DNA of 64,000 bases, taken from assembly GCF_946221515.1 (NCBI RefSeq), contig NZ_CAMJVK010000001.1, forward strand, positions 18,285-82,284, given 5' to 3'. Position 1 is the stretch's first letter. Every line of letters starts with the position of its first letter. Source of the stretch: an uncultured Fenollaria sp. Its GTDB lineage: Bacteria > Bacillota > Clostridia > Tissierellales > Peptoniphilaceae. Below the pieces are notes generated by a model. The model was not told the DNA's origin. It saw only the letters and a program-made list of their open reading frames with translations, and made no database searches. Shown here one piece after another: positions 1 through 7,738 of this stretch. Both the position numbers and the translations under genes were made by a program.

Positions 1-105
1 TTTATTAGCGTTTTAGAGCTTATACAAAACAAAGTTATTAGCTACGAACAAGAAGCAACATTCTCAGATATAGATTTTACATACTTGGGTGATAATCATG
101 AATGA
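1..105 (+). CDS. scpA: ScpA, segregation and condensation protein A (3' end only)
   Basis: Only the last 34 codons are in the window, in frame 1, ending at a TGA. The visible tail (ISVLELIQNK ... FTYLGDNHE) is the C-terminal winged-helix part of the kleisin ScpA, which bridges Smc heads and binds ScpB in the chromosome condensation complex. The identity rests mainly on the overlapping downstream scpB, because scpA-scpB is a near-universal pair in Firmicutes. The reading frame is open to the window edge. It overlaps scpB by 8 bases, consistent with translational coupling. Confidence 0.8.
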   Translation, partial: FISVLELIQNKVISYEQEATFSDIDFTYLGDNHE

Positions 106-646
106 TATAAAAGAAATAATTAAAGCATTGCTATTTGCATGGGGAGATCCTCTCGATATCAAATCTATTAGCGATATATGCGAAGTAGATATTGAAGAAA
201 TTGAAAGAGCTATAGAAGAACTAAGAAGTGAAATGGATTCATCAAAGGATGGTCTAAAGATCATCAGAATGAATAGCTCTTATCAGCTTATTAGCAGAGA
301 TATATACTTTGATTACGTTAAAAAACTACTGAGTGAAAAGCCAAAAAATAATCTAAGCAATGCATCTATCGAAACGCTATCAATAATTGCTTATAAACAA
401 CCAGTTACTAAGATGCAAATAGAAAAAATAAGATCTGTAAAGTCAGATGGTCCTGTTAACACACTGCTTGACAGAGGCTTAATAGAAGAAGTAGGCAGAC
501 TTGATACACCAGGCAAACCAATACTTTATGGGACAAGCGATATCTTTTTAAGAAGCTTTGGCATAGAAGATTTATCTGAGCTTCCAGATATAAACATGGA
601 TATAAATATAGAAAGGCAAGACAATGGAAAAAGTGAGACTGAATAA
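98..646 (+). CDS. scpB: ScpB, segregation and condensation protein B
   Basis: A 182-residue protein with the tandem winged-helix build of ScpB (PF04079), which binds ScpA and regulates the Smc condensin in the nucleoid. The conserved core TLSIIAYKQPVTKMQIEKIR and the following ..VNTLLDRGLIEEVGR..PGKPILYGT are family hallmarks, and the length is typical. A GTG at 89 would add three residues, but the ATG at 98 lies about five bases after a GGGTGAT ribosome site and is preferred. It overlaps scpA upstream and rluB downstream, so all three are probably one transcript. Confidence 0.95.
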   Translation: MNDIKEIIKALLFAWGDPLDIKSISDICEVDIEEIERAIEELRSEMDSSKDGLKIIRMNSSYQLISRDIYFDYVKKLLSEKPKNNLSNASIETLSIIAYKQPVTKMQIEKIRSVKSDGPVNTLLDRGLIEEVGRLDTPGKPILYGTSDIFLRSFGIEDLSELPDINMDINIERQDNGKSETE

Positions 647-1340
647 GTTTGTAGCTGAAAATGCAGAAGTGTCTCGAAGAAGGGCAGACGAACTTATTGA
701 AAAAAAGAGAGTAAGAGTAAATAATAAAGTGGTTGAGAAGATGCCGTTCTTCGTCGATCCAGAAAGTGATGTAGTAAAGTTAAACGGTGAAGTAGTCTCC
801 GTGGATAAAGATAAAAAAATATACATTGCACTAAACAAACCACTTGGCTATGTAACAACGCTAAAAGATAAATATGCTAAAAACATTATATCTGATTTAT
901 ATGATTACAAGATAAAAAAGAGGATTTATCCAGTGGGTAGGCTAGACGCAAACACTACAGGATTGTTACTACTTACAAACGATGGTCAATGGTCCAATGG
1001 CATCATGCATCCAAAAAACGAAATATATAAAGAATATATAGCTAAACTAGATAAGGCTCCCAATAAGAATGATCTTAACAAATTAAGAAACGGCGTCTAT
1101 CTAGACGGAGTTAAGACAGCTCCAAGCATAGTAAAAGTGCTAAATGTATATGATGACAGCTCCTTAGTATCTATATCAATATGCGAAGGAAGAAACCATC
1201 AAGTTAGAAATATGTTTAAAGTCTTAGGATATAAGGTCCTTATGCTTAAAAGAGTTAAGATAGGCACTCTAGAATTAGGCCAACTAAAGGTCGGAGAATT
1301 CAGAAGATTATCAAAGGAAGAAGTTGAATCTTTTAGATGA
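624..1340 (+). CDS. rluB: RluB/RsuA-family 23S rRNA pseudouridine synthase
   Basis: 238 residues. An N-terminal S4 RNA-binding domain (about 1-62) is followed by the RsuA/RluB/RluE/RluF catalytic domain. The signature GRLDANTTGLLLLTNDG sits at about 105-121, and Asp108 is the expected catalytic aspartate. By family knowledge the likely target is U2605-type pseudouridine in 23S rRNA; the sequence itself does not prove the site. The gene starts inside the end of scpB (23-bp overlap) and ends in an ATGA overlap with the next methyltransferase. The scpAB-rluB order is also found in Bacillus. Confidence 0.92.
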   Translation: MEKVRLNKFVAENAEVSRRRADELIEKKRVRVNNKVVEKMPFFVDPESDVVKLNGEVVSVDKDKKIYIALNKPLGYVTTLKDKYAKNIISDLYDYKIKKRIYPVGRLDANTTGLLLLTNDGQWSNGIMHPKNEIYKEYIAKLDKAPNKNDLNKLRNGVYLDGVKTAPSIVKVLNVYDDSSLVSISICEGRNHQVRNMFKVLGYKVLMLKRVKIGTLELGQLKVGEFRRLSKEEVESFR

Positions 1341-1930
1341 AATATAAATTCTTAAATAACACTAATCATTTTATTGATTACTTATTAAAAACTTTTCTTA
1401 AAGAAAAGAAGATACTTGTTGACATGACTTGTGGCAATGGTTACGACAGCTTAAGAGTTTTGAAAAACGCGCCAAATTATGAAAAGCTATATCTTTATGA
1501 TATACAAACAAAAGCTATGGAAAATACAAGATCTCTATTAGAGTCTTACTCATATAAGAATTGTATCTATTTAAATAAAAGCCATGATGATTTATCGGAT
1601 ATAAGAGAAAATATTGACTTTGCTATATATAACCTAGGTTATTTACCTGGAGCTGATAAAAATCTAGTAACGAGACTATATACTACTATGAGTTCTATAA
1701 AGCAGCTATTAGTAAGACTTAACTATGGCGCAATCATTATGATAACTACATATCCTGGCCACGAAGAAGGTAGCTTAGAAGATGGTAAAATTTATAATTA
1801 TTTAAAAAGTTTAGATCAAAAAATATTTAATGTTATCAAATTAGAGTTTATTAACCAAAAGAATAAACCATGTAAAACATATATTTTAGAGAAGAGGAGT
1901 GAAGATGATGGAGAAAAATCTAATTTATAG
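1337..1930 (+). CDS. YtqB/MnmM-like SAM-dependent tRNA methyltransferase
   Basis: A 197-residue class I methyltransferase of the PF06962 family. The SAM-binding loop DMTCGNGYDS is at about 29-38, an acidic loop YLYDIQ follows, and the family marker NLGYLPG is at 99-105. The Bacillus YtqB member methylates the wobble uridine nm5(s2)U to mnm5(s2)U (MnmM); that activity is transferred here by family, not shown. The start ATG overlaps the rluB stop (ATGA), so translation is coupled. Adjacent RNA-modification genes support an RNA substrate. Confidence 0.82.
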   Translation: MKYKFLNNTNHFIDYLLKTFLKEKKILVDMTCGNGYDSLRVLKNAPNYEKLYLYDIQTKAMENTRSLLESYSYKNCIYLNKSHDDLSDIRENIDFAIYNLGYLPGADKNLVTRLYTTMSSIKQLLVRLNYGAIIMITTYPGHEEGSLEDGKIYNYLKSLDQKIFNVIKLEFINQKNKPCKTYILEKRSEDDGEKSNL

Positions 1931-2774
1931 AATTGAACAAAACAAAAAGCAATTTAGTAAGGGTCAAAGGTTAATTGCTGACTATATTCTCAACAATTTT
2001 CACAAATCGACCTTTCAAACAGCTCAAAAACTTGCTATGGAACTTGGCTTAAGTGAGTCAACAGTAGTAAGATTCGCAACATTACTTGGTTACGATGGAT
2101 ACAAAGAATTGAAAGATGATATACACGAGCTAGCCAAAATAAGTCTTTCAAACATTGACAGAATTAAGCTTAGAGAGATAACAACTATGGATGAGCTAGT
2201 TGAATCGTGTTTAGCAACTGACGCTCATGACGTAAAGAGATTAAAAAATGATCTTGACAAAGAAAAGCTATATGAAGGTATAGATATTTTAAATAATAGT
2301 AGAAAAATTTTTGTACTAGGCTTAAGAACCTCTTCATTTTTAGCAAATTATTTTTGCTTTTATTTGAAATTAATGGGCAAAGATGCGATTATCATTAATT
2401 CTGACGATGATATAGTATTTGAGAGCATGCTACACATGAATGAAGAAGATACATTCTTTTGTATAAGCTATCCAAGATATTCTAAAAAATCGGTAAGTAT
2501 ATTGAAATACGCAAAATCAAAGGGAAGTAAGGTTATATCTCTTACAGACAACACAAACACTACCATTGCTAAGAACAGCGACCTAGTTTTGATTGCCAAA
2601 AACGATATAATTCTATTTATCGACTCCTTTGTTGCTCCACTATCTTTGATAAATATCATTATAGCTGGACTTAGCTTTAAAAATTTAGATTCAACACAAG
2701 ATTATCTAACAGAAATGGAAAGGATTTATAAGTCATACGACATATACGATTTTGATCCTTATGAAGATAAATAA
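1908..2774 (+). CDS. MurR/RpiR-family transcriptional regulator
   Basis: 288 residues from the preferred ATG, about eight bases after AGGAG; ATG 1905 and GTG 1899 are in-frame alternatives. An N-terminal helix-turn-helix of the RpiR type (about 5-75, with LGLSESTVVRFATLLGYDGY as recognition region) is followed by a SIS sugar-phosphate-binding domain (about 125-260). Members sense phosphosugars and control sugar or cell-wall amino-sugar genes. No sugar gene is adjacent, so its target is unknown. The stop overlaps the next start (TAATG), so it is expressed with housekeeping genes. Confidence 0.85.
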   Translation: MEKNLIYRIEQNKKQFSKGQRLIADYILNNFHKSTFQTAQKLAMELGLSESTVVRFATLLGYDGYKELKDDIHELAKISLSNIDRIKLREITTMDELVESCLATDAHDVKRLKNDLDKEKLYEGIDILNNSRKIFVLGLRTSSFLANYFCFYLKLMGKDAIIINSDDDIVFESMLHMNEEDTFFCISYPRYSKKSVSILKYAKSKGSKVISLTDNTNTTIAKNSDLVLIAKNDIILFIDSFVAPLSLINIIIAGLSFKNLDSTQDYLTEMERIYKSYDIYDFDPYEDK

Positions 2775-4006
2775 TGAATAAAGTATATGATGTAGCTATA
2801 GTTGGCGCAGGAGCTGCAGGTCTTTTTACTGCTGTTCACTGTGCTAAACGCGGCAAAAGCGTAATATTATATGATAAAAATAAATACCCTGGAAGAAAGC
2901 TAAGAATAACTGGCAAGGGCAGATGCAATATTTGTAATTACTCTGACAATGACAATATACTTAAAAATATTGTACACAACGAAAAATTTATGTATAGCTC
3001 ATTAAATAATTATTCGGCTAATGATCTTATTAAATTTTTTAATGATAATGGCGTAAAAACTAAAGTTGAAAGAGGCAATAGAGTATTCCCTCAGTCAGAT
3101 GACGCCATGGAAATAATTGAATTGTTTAAGAAGCTTATAAAGGACTTGAATATAGAATTTAAAAATGAAAGCACAGTTAAAGATTTAGAAAAAAATGAAG
3201 ATTTATTTAAAATAGTCTCTAATTCTGGAGTAGATTATGCAAAAAACCTTGTAATTGCATGTGGAGGAATGAGCTATAAAGTAACTGGTTCTAATGGCGA
3301 TGGCTATAAACTAGCGCAAAAGTTTGGACATAGCATAAAGCCAATAAAAGCCTCACTTGTTGCAATGAATACAAGTTTAAGTAAAGAGGATAGACTTGAG
3401 CTTATGGGACTATCACTTAGAAATGTAGAAGTAATATTCATAAATCAAAAGAAAAAGACTATATTTACTGAATTTGGAGAGATGCTCTTTACTCACTTTG
3501 GTATATCTGGCCCAATAATACTGAGCGCTTCGTCATATATGAAAGATGATGAAGATTATACTATCTATTTAGATTTAAAACCTGCACTAAGTGAAGAACA
3601 GCTCGATAATAAGCTTCTAATGCTATTTGAAGAAGAACATCTTAAATCCATTGGCAAGGTACTAGAGAATCTTCTTCCAAAAAAGTTAATAAATATATTT
3701 CTAAAAGCTATTGACTTAGACTATTATAAAAAGGCATGCGATATTACAAAACTTGAAAGAACTGCTATTATCAATAATCTTAAACACTTCAATCTTAAGT
3801 ATGACTCTTTAAGAGATATAGATGAAGCGATAATCACTGCAGGCGGAGTTAATGTAAAAGAAATTGATCCTAAGACTATGGAGTCAAAATTAGTAAATAA
3901 GCTATATATAGTTGGTGAAGTTTTAGATATAGACGCCTTAACTGGTGGATATAACTTACAAATAGCATTTTCAACAGCTTATCAAGCAGCAATGAGCATT
4001 GAGTAG
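2774..4006 (+). CDS. NAD(P)/FAD-dependent oxidoreductase, HI0933/BaiN family
   Basis: 410 residues with the dinucleotide-binding loop VGAGAAGLF at about 10-18, the family motif GRKLRITGKGRCNICN at about 41-56, and the C-terminal FAD-contact region ITAGGVNVKEIDPKTMESK...DIDALTGGYNLQIA. This matches the HI0933-like flavoprotein family (PF03486), which includes the bile-acid enzyme BaiN, but the physiological substrate of most members is unknown. It sits in the common clostridial neighbourhood upstream of aroH/cmk. The single-base TAATG overlap indicates coupling with the RpiR gene. Confidence 0.88.
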   Translation: MNKVYDVAIVGAGAAGLFTAVHCAKRGKSVILYDKNKYPGRKLRITGKGRCNICNYSDNDNILKNIVHNEKFMYSSLNNYSANDLIKFFNDNGVKTKVERGNRVFPQSDDAMEIIELFKKLIKDLNIEFKNESTVKDLEKNEDLFKIVSNSGVDYAKNLVIACGGMSYKVTGSNGDGYKLAQKFGHSIKPIKASLVAMNTSLSKEDRLELMGLSLRNVEVIFINQKKKTIFTEFGEMLFTHFGISGPIILSASSYMKDDEDYTIYLDLKPALSEEQLDNKLLMLFEEEHLKSIGKVLENLLPKKLINIFLKAIDLDYYKKACDITKLERTAIINNLKHFNLKYDSLRDIDEAIITAGGVNVKEIDPKTMESKLVNKLYIVGEVLDIDALTGGYNLQIAFSTAYQAAMSIE

Positions 4007-4014
4007 GTGATGTT

Positions 4015-5013
4015 GTGGTAGTAATTAGAGGAGCAGTAGATGCTCAAAATACGGCAAGTTCAATAATTAATCAAAGCAAAATTTTATTAGAAGAGATAAT
4101 AAACGTAAATAATTTAGATAAAAAAGAGATTAAATGCGTTTTATTTACTGTAACTCAAGACTTAGACAAGGCATATCCAGCTCTTGCAGCTAGATATATT
4201 GGCCTAAATGATACAGCTTTGATATGTATAAACGAAATGCTTGTAGAAGGACAGATGCTAGGTGTTATTAGACTAAGCGTATTTTATAATGATGACATTG
4301 AAAAAAAAGATGTATATATAGGTAAAACGCAAAGCTTAAGAAAGGATAAATATATGAGTAATAATATAAAAGTGGCTATAGATGGACCAACAAGTGCTGG
4401 CAAAAGCACTATAGCTAAGCTATTAGCAGAAAAACTTAAGATTAATTATGTAGATACTGGTTCAATGTATAGAGCACTAACACTAAAGGTTTTAAACAAT
4501 AATATTGATCCTAAATCTGAAGAAGATGTTGTGGCCTTAGCTGAAAAAACTAAGATAGATTATTTTGAAAACCATATCTTCCTAGATGGGCTTTGTGTTG
4601 ATGACAAGATAAGAAACGAGCGTATCGATAAAAACGTTTCCTACGTTTGTCAGTATAGAGATGTAAGAAAAAGACTAGTAAGTTTGCAACGAGAGATAGC
4701 TTCTAAATCATCTGTGATTATGGATGGACGTGATATAGGCACAGTTGTTTTAAAGGATGCCGACTACAAGTTCTTTTTAACAGCTTCGGCAGACGTAAGA
4801 GCCAAAAGAAGATACAAAGAATACTTGGAAAAAGGTTTAGACGTTAATTTTGATGACATCAAAAAGGACCTTATCCTTAGAGATGACTACGACTCACATA
4901 GGGAAGTAGATCCACTTGTAAAAGCAAGTGACGCTATAGAAGTAAATACAGATGATAAAAACATCGAAGAAACAGTTGAGCTTATGCTTTCTTATATAAA
5001 TGGAGATAAATAA
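4015..5013 (+). CDS. cmk: AroH-type chorismate mutase fused to cytidylate kinase
   Basis: 332 residues, GTG start after AGGTGA. Residues 1-113 match AroH chorismate mutase (chorismate to prephenate). Alignment by eye to Bacillus AroH retains the active-site set: Arg5, Arg60, Cys71, Glu74, Arg86 and Tyr101. Residues 114-332 are cytidylate kinase (CMP/dCMP phosphorylation) with P-loop GPTSAGKST at 124-132, DTGSMYRA, and MDGRDIGTVVL. The two parts join with no linker. An in-frame ATG (Met114) lies 7 bases after AAGGA, so free Cmk may also be made. plsC follows with a TAATG overlap. In related genomes these are commonly separate adjacent genes. Confidence 0.9.
   Translation: MVVIRGAVDAQNTASSIINQSKILLEEIINVNNLDKKEIKCVLFTVTQDLDKAYPALAARYIGLNDTALICINEMLVEGQMLGVIRLSVFYNDDIEKKDVYIGKTQSLRKDKYMSNNIKVAIDGPTSAGKSTIAKLLAEKLKINYVDTGSMYRALTLKVLNNNIDPKSEEDVVALAEKTKIDYFENHIFLDGLCVDDKIRNERIDKNVSYVCQYRDVRKRLVSLQREIASKSSVIMDGRDIGTVVLKDADYKFFLTASADVRAKRRYKEYLEKGLDVNFDDIKKDLILRDDYDSHREVDPLVKASDAIEVNTDDKNIEETVELMLSYINGDK
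4342..4356 (+). promoter_or_regulatory. Internal ribosome binding site and ATG at the AroH/Cmk junction
   Basis: AAGGA at 4342-4346 is followed by a 7-base spacer and ATG at 4354, which is codon 114 of the fused frame and the exact point where cytidylate kinase homology begins (MSNNIKVAIDGP). This looks like a retained translation start of a formerly separate cmk gene. Whether it is used is inference. Confidence 0.55.
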
Positions 5014-5561
5014 TGTATAGAGTCATTAGATTTGTTGGAATAATAATTTGCAGAATATTATTCAGATTTGAAATAAAAGGCAAGGAAAATTTAAAACAAG
5101 ATATAAATTTTATAGTCGCAGGCAATCATAGATCAAACTGGGACCCCATATTTGTAGCGATGAATTTAGGTACAAACGTAGCTTTCTTCGCAAAAAAAGA
5201 ACTTTACGAAAACCCATTTACAAGGTTTATACTTAATAAATCGAACGCTATAAAAGTAGATAGGGAAAAAGCAGATATCAAAGCCATAAAAGATGTTATG
5301 AGAACACTTAAGAATGGCAATAATTTAATTTTCTTTCCAGAAGGCACTAGAAATGTAGATGGAACAGCAAAGGCAAAAGATGGCATACACTTGATTGCAA
5401 AAAGAACTGGCACAAACATAGTACCTTGCCATATTGAATCGAGCTACAAAATTTTTTCTAAAGTTAAAATGACTTTTGGCGAAATAATTGATGTAGACGA
5501 ATTTGAGAAGCTAGAAGGAGATTTCTCCGAAAACTTAATGGATAGGATAGCGTCATTATAA
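5013..5561 (+). CDS. plsC: 1-acyl-sn-glycerol-3-phosphate acyltransferase
   Basis: 182 residues, on the short side for the family. The acyltransferase motif I NHRSNWD (His39, Asp44) and motif III FFPEGTRN (about 108-114) are present, with a hydrophobic N terminus (VIRFVGIIICRILF) for membrane association. It acylates lysophosphatidic acid to phosphatidic acid in phospholipid synthesis. TAATG overlaps on both sides tie it to cmk upstream and ispH-rpsA downstream, an order shared with other Clostridia. Confidence 0.9.
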   Translation: MYRVIRFVGIIICRILFRFEIKGKENLKQDINFIVAGNHRSNWDPIFVAMNLGTNVAFFAKKELYENPFTRFILNKSNAIKVDREKADIKAIKDVMRTLKNGNNLIFFPEGTRNVDGTAKAKDGIHLIAKRTGTNIVPCHIESSYKIFSKVKMTFGEIIDVDEFEKLEGDFSENLMDRIASL

Positions 5562-7678
5562 TGAAGATATATTTAGCAAAGTACTACGGCTTTTGTTCAG
5601 GTGTTAGATTGGCCGTAAAAAAAGCAAATGAGTTTTTAGAAGAAAACAAAGAAGCGGAAATAGTTGGTGACTTAATTCACAATCAAACAGTTATCGATGA
5701 TTTTACTAGACGTGGGCTAAAAAAAATTGATGATTATAAAAAAATATTTTCAAATAATATAATCATACGCGCGCATGGTGAAACCATTGAAAACACTAAG
5801 CTCCTAGAGGATAATCATAAAAATATTTGCGATACAACTTGTATAAAAGTAAAAAATATTCACGAATTAGTGGAAAAATATTCAAATATAGGTTATAATG
5901 TTATTATAGCGGGTGATAAAGAACATCCAGAAGTAAAAGCTATAGTTTCTCATTCTAAAACAGAAGCAATCGTCATTAAGGATTTAGATGAAGCTAAAAA
6001 AATTATTGGCTTAAATCATGTTGCATTCTTTGCACAATCAACATTCATTCATGATAAATTTGATAAGATGTCAAAGTGCTTAGAAGAACATAATGAGGAT
6101 GTGCTTGTATTTAACACTATATGCAATGCTACTGAAAACAGACAGAAGGCTGTTAGGGAGCTTGCAAATAAAGTAGATATGGTTTTAGTCTTTGGATCAA
6201 ATTTCAGTTCAAATACTAAAAAATTGTATGAGATTTCGAAAACTATTAATCCTAAAACATATTTACTTGAAAATATTCATGAGCTGGACATGAGTTTAAT
6301 AAAACCAGATTATAATATTGGTATTACAGCAGGTGCTTCGGTGCCTGATGATATAATTAAGGAGGCAATTAAAGTAATGGAAAATTTAAACCACGATGAA
6401 ACAATGAAAAAGGAGGATGCTAAAGAAACAAAAAAAGATGAAATGATTAAAGCTATTGATGATTCTTTCAAGAGAATATCAAGAGGCGAAATCATTGAAG
6501 GTGAAGTTCTTTATGTAACTGACAACGATGTTAGTGTTAACATCAACTTTAGAAGCGACGGTATAATCAAAAAAGAAGACCTAGCTGAAGAAGATGTTAA
6601 TCCAAAGGATCTATATAAACAAGGCGATAAGATCAAAGTTTATGTAGTTAAGATTGACGATGGAGAAGGTAACGTAGTTCTATCAACTAAGAAGTTGAAA
6701 GAAATGGAAGTTTGGGAAAAGATTGAAGAAGTTAAGGAAAATGACGAAGTAGTTTCTGTAAAAGTTAAATCTGTCACTAAAGGTGGCTTGATTGTTAACT
6801 ATAGCGGAATCCAAGGATTTATACCAGCTTCATTAGTATCAGTTAGATATAAAGAAAACCTTGAAGAATTTGTTGGACAAAATCTAGACGTTGTAATTAT
6901 CGATGTTGATATAAATAAAAGAAGATTAGTATTCTCTAGAAAAGCTGTTGAAAAGAAAGAGCTTGATAAGAAGAGAGAAGAAGCTTGGGAAAACATCAAA
7001 GAAGGAGAAATAGTCAAAGGTATAGTAGCTAGAATCGTTGATTATGGTGCTTTCATTGACCTAGGCGGAATCGATGGCTTAGTTCACATCACAGACCTTA
7101 CATGGGGCAGAATTAGAAATCCTAAGGAAGTTTTAAAACAAGGTGAAGAAATTGAAGTTAAAGTTTTATCAGTAGATAAAGAAAGAAATAGAATTTCACT
7201 TGGATTAAAACAAACAGTGCCTGAACCATGGACATTATTTACAGAAAAATACCACGAAGGCGATGTTGTTGAAGTAGAAGTTGTTAATATTGAATCATAC
7301 GGTGCTTTCGTTAGAATTATGGAAGGCGTAGATGCTTTACTACACGTTTCACAAATTTCTCATAAGAGAGTTAATGATCCAAAGGACGTATTAAAAGTTG
7401 GCGATCGCTTCGAAGTTATGATTACTGAAATTCATGAAGACAAGAAGGTTAGCGTATCTAAGAGAAGACTTGAAGAACCAGTAGAAGAAGAACAAGAATA
7501 CGAAGAAGAAGCTCCAGCAGCTGAAGAAGTTCATGAAGAAGAAAAACCTGAAGTTGAAGAAAAAGAAGTAAAGGAAGCTGAAGTAAAAGAATTACCTGTA
7601 CAAAATGATGACTTATCAGAAGATATGGGTGCGTTATTTAAAAATGCAATAGAAAATTCTGAATCAGAAGAACAATAA
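5561..7678 (+). CDS. ispH: Bifunctional IspH (HMBPP reductase) / ribosomal protein S1-like protein
   Basis: 705 residues. Residues 1-275 are IspH, the [4Fe-4S] enzyme of the last MEP-pathway step, with cluster cysteines Cys12 (GFCSGV), Cys94 (CDTTC) and Cys188 (NTICNATENRQ) and substrate histidines His40 and His122. From about 300 come four S1 RNA-binding repeats (near 308, 390, 478 and 560; motifs GIQGFIPASL, GIDGLVHITDL, GVDALLHVSQIS), then a Glu-rich tail. IspH-RpsA fusions are known in Clostridia. The linker contains Shine-Dalgarno-like sequences before in-frame ATG codons. A palindrome follows the stop. Confidence 0.93.
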   Translation: MKIYLAKYYGFCSGVRLAVKKANEFLEENKEAEIVGDLIHNQTVIDDFTRRGLKKIDDYKKIFSNNIIIRAHGETIENTKLLEDNHKNICDTTCIKVKNIHELVEKYSNIGYNVIIAGDKEHPEVKAIVSHSKTEAIVIKDLDEAKKIIGLNHVAFFAQSTFIHDKFDKMSKCLEEHNEDVLVFNTICNATENRQKAVRELANKVDMVLVFGSNFSSNTKKLYEISKTINPKTYLLENIHELDMSLIKPDYNIGITAGASVPDDIIKEAIKVMENLNHDETMKKEDAKETKKDEMIKAIDDSFKRISRGEIIEGEVLYVTDNDVSVNINFRSDGIIKKEDLAEEDVNPKDLYKQGDKIKVYVVKIDDGEGNVVLSTKKLKEMEVWEKIEEVKENDEVVSVKVKSVTKGGLIVNYSGIQGFIPASLVSVRYKENLEEFVGQNLDVVIIDVDINKRRLVFSRKAVEKKELDKKREEAWENIKEGEIVKGIVARIVDYGAFIDLGGIDGLVHITDLTWGRIRNPKEVLKQGEEIEVKVLSVDKERNRISLGLKQTVPEPWTLFTEKYHEGDVVEVEVVNIESYGAFVRIMEGVDALLHVSQISHKRVNDPKDVLKVGDRFEVMITEIHEDKKVSVSKRRLEEPVEEEQEYEEEAPAAEEVHEEEKPEVEEKEVKEAEVKELPVQNDDLSEDMGALFKNAIENSESEEQ
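6359..6379 (+). promoter_or_regulatory. Possible internal ribosome binding site in the IspH/S1 linker
   Basis: AAGGAGG at 6359-6365 precedes in-frame ATG 6377 (Met273) by 11 bases. This is the end of IspH homology and just before the S1 repeats. A second AGGAGG (6411-6416) has no well-spaced start. The first could let a free S1 protein be made, but lysine/glutamate codons alone can create such a sequence. Confidence 0.3.
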
Positions 7679-7690
7679 TAATTGATTTTT

Positions 7691-7714
7691 AAAGGCACGC
7701 CTAGGCGTGCCTTT
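7691..7714 (+). terminator. Hairpin after ispH-rpsA, possible weak terminator
   Basis: A perfect 24-base palindrome (half-site AAAGGCACGCCT) lies 12 bases after the ispH-rpsA stop. The U tract after it is short (TTTAATTAG), so termination may be partial, with miaB read through. Confidence 0.6.
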
Positions 7715-7738
7715 AATTAGTTAGGAGTAAGACATATA

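Noticed and set aside
7691..7714. 24-base palindrome as a recombination or restriction-linked site
   Set aside because: Its position just after a stop codon and its GC-rich stem fit a transcription hairpin better.
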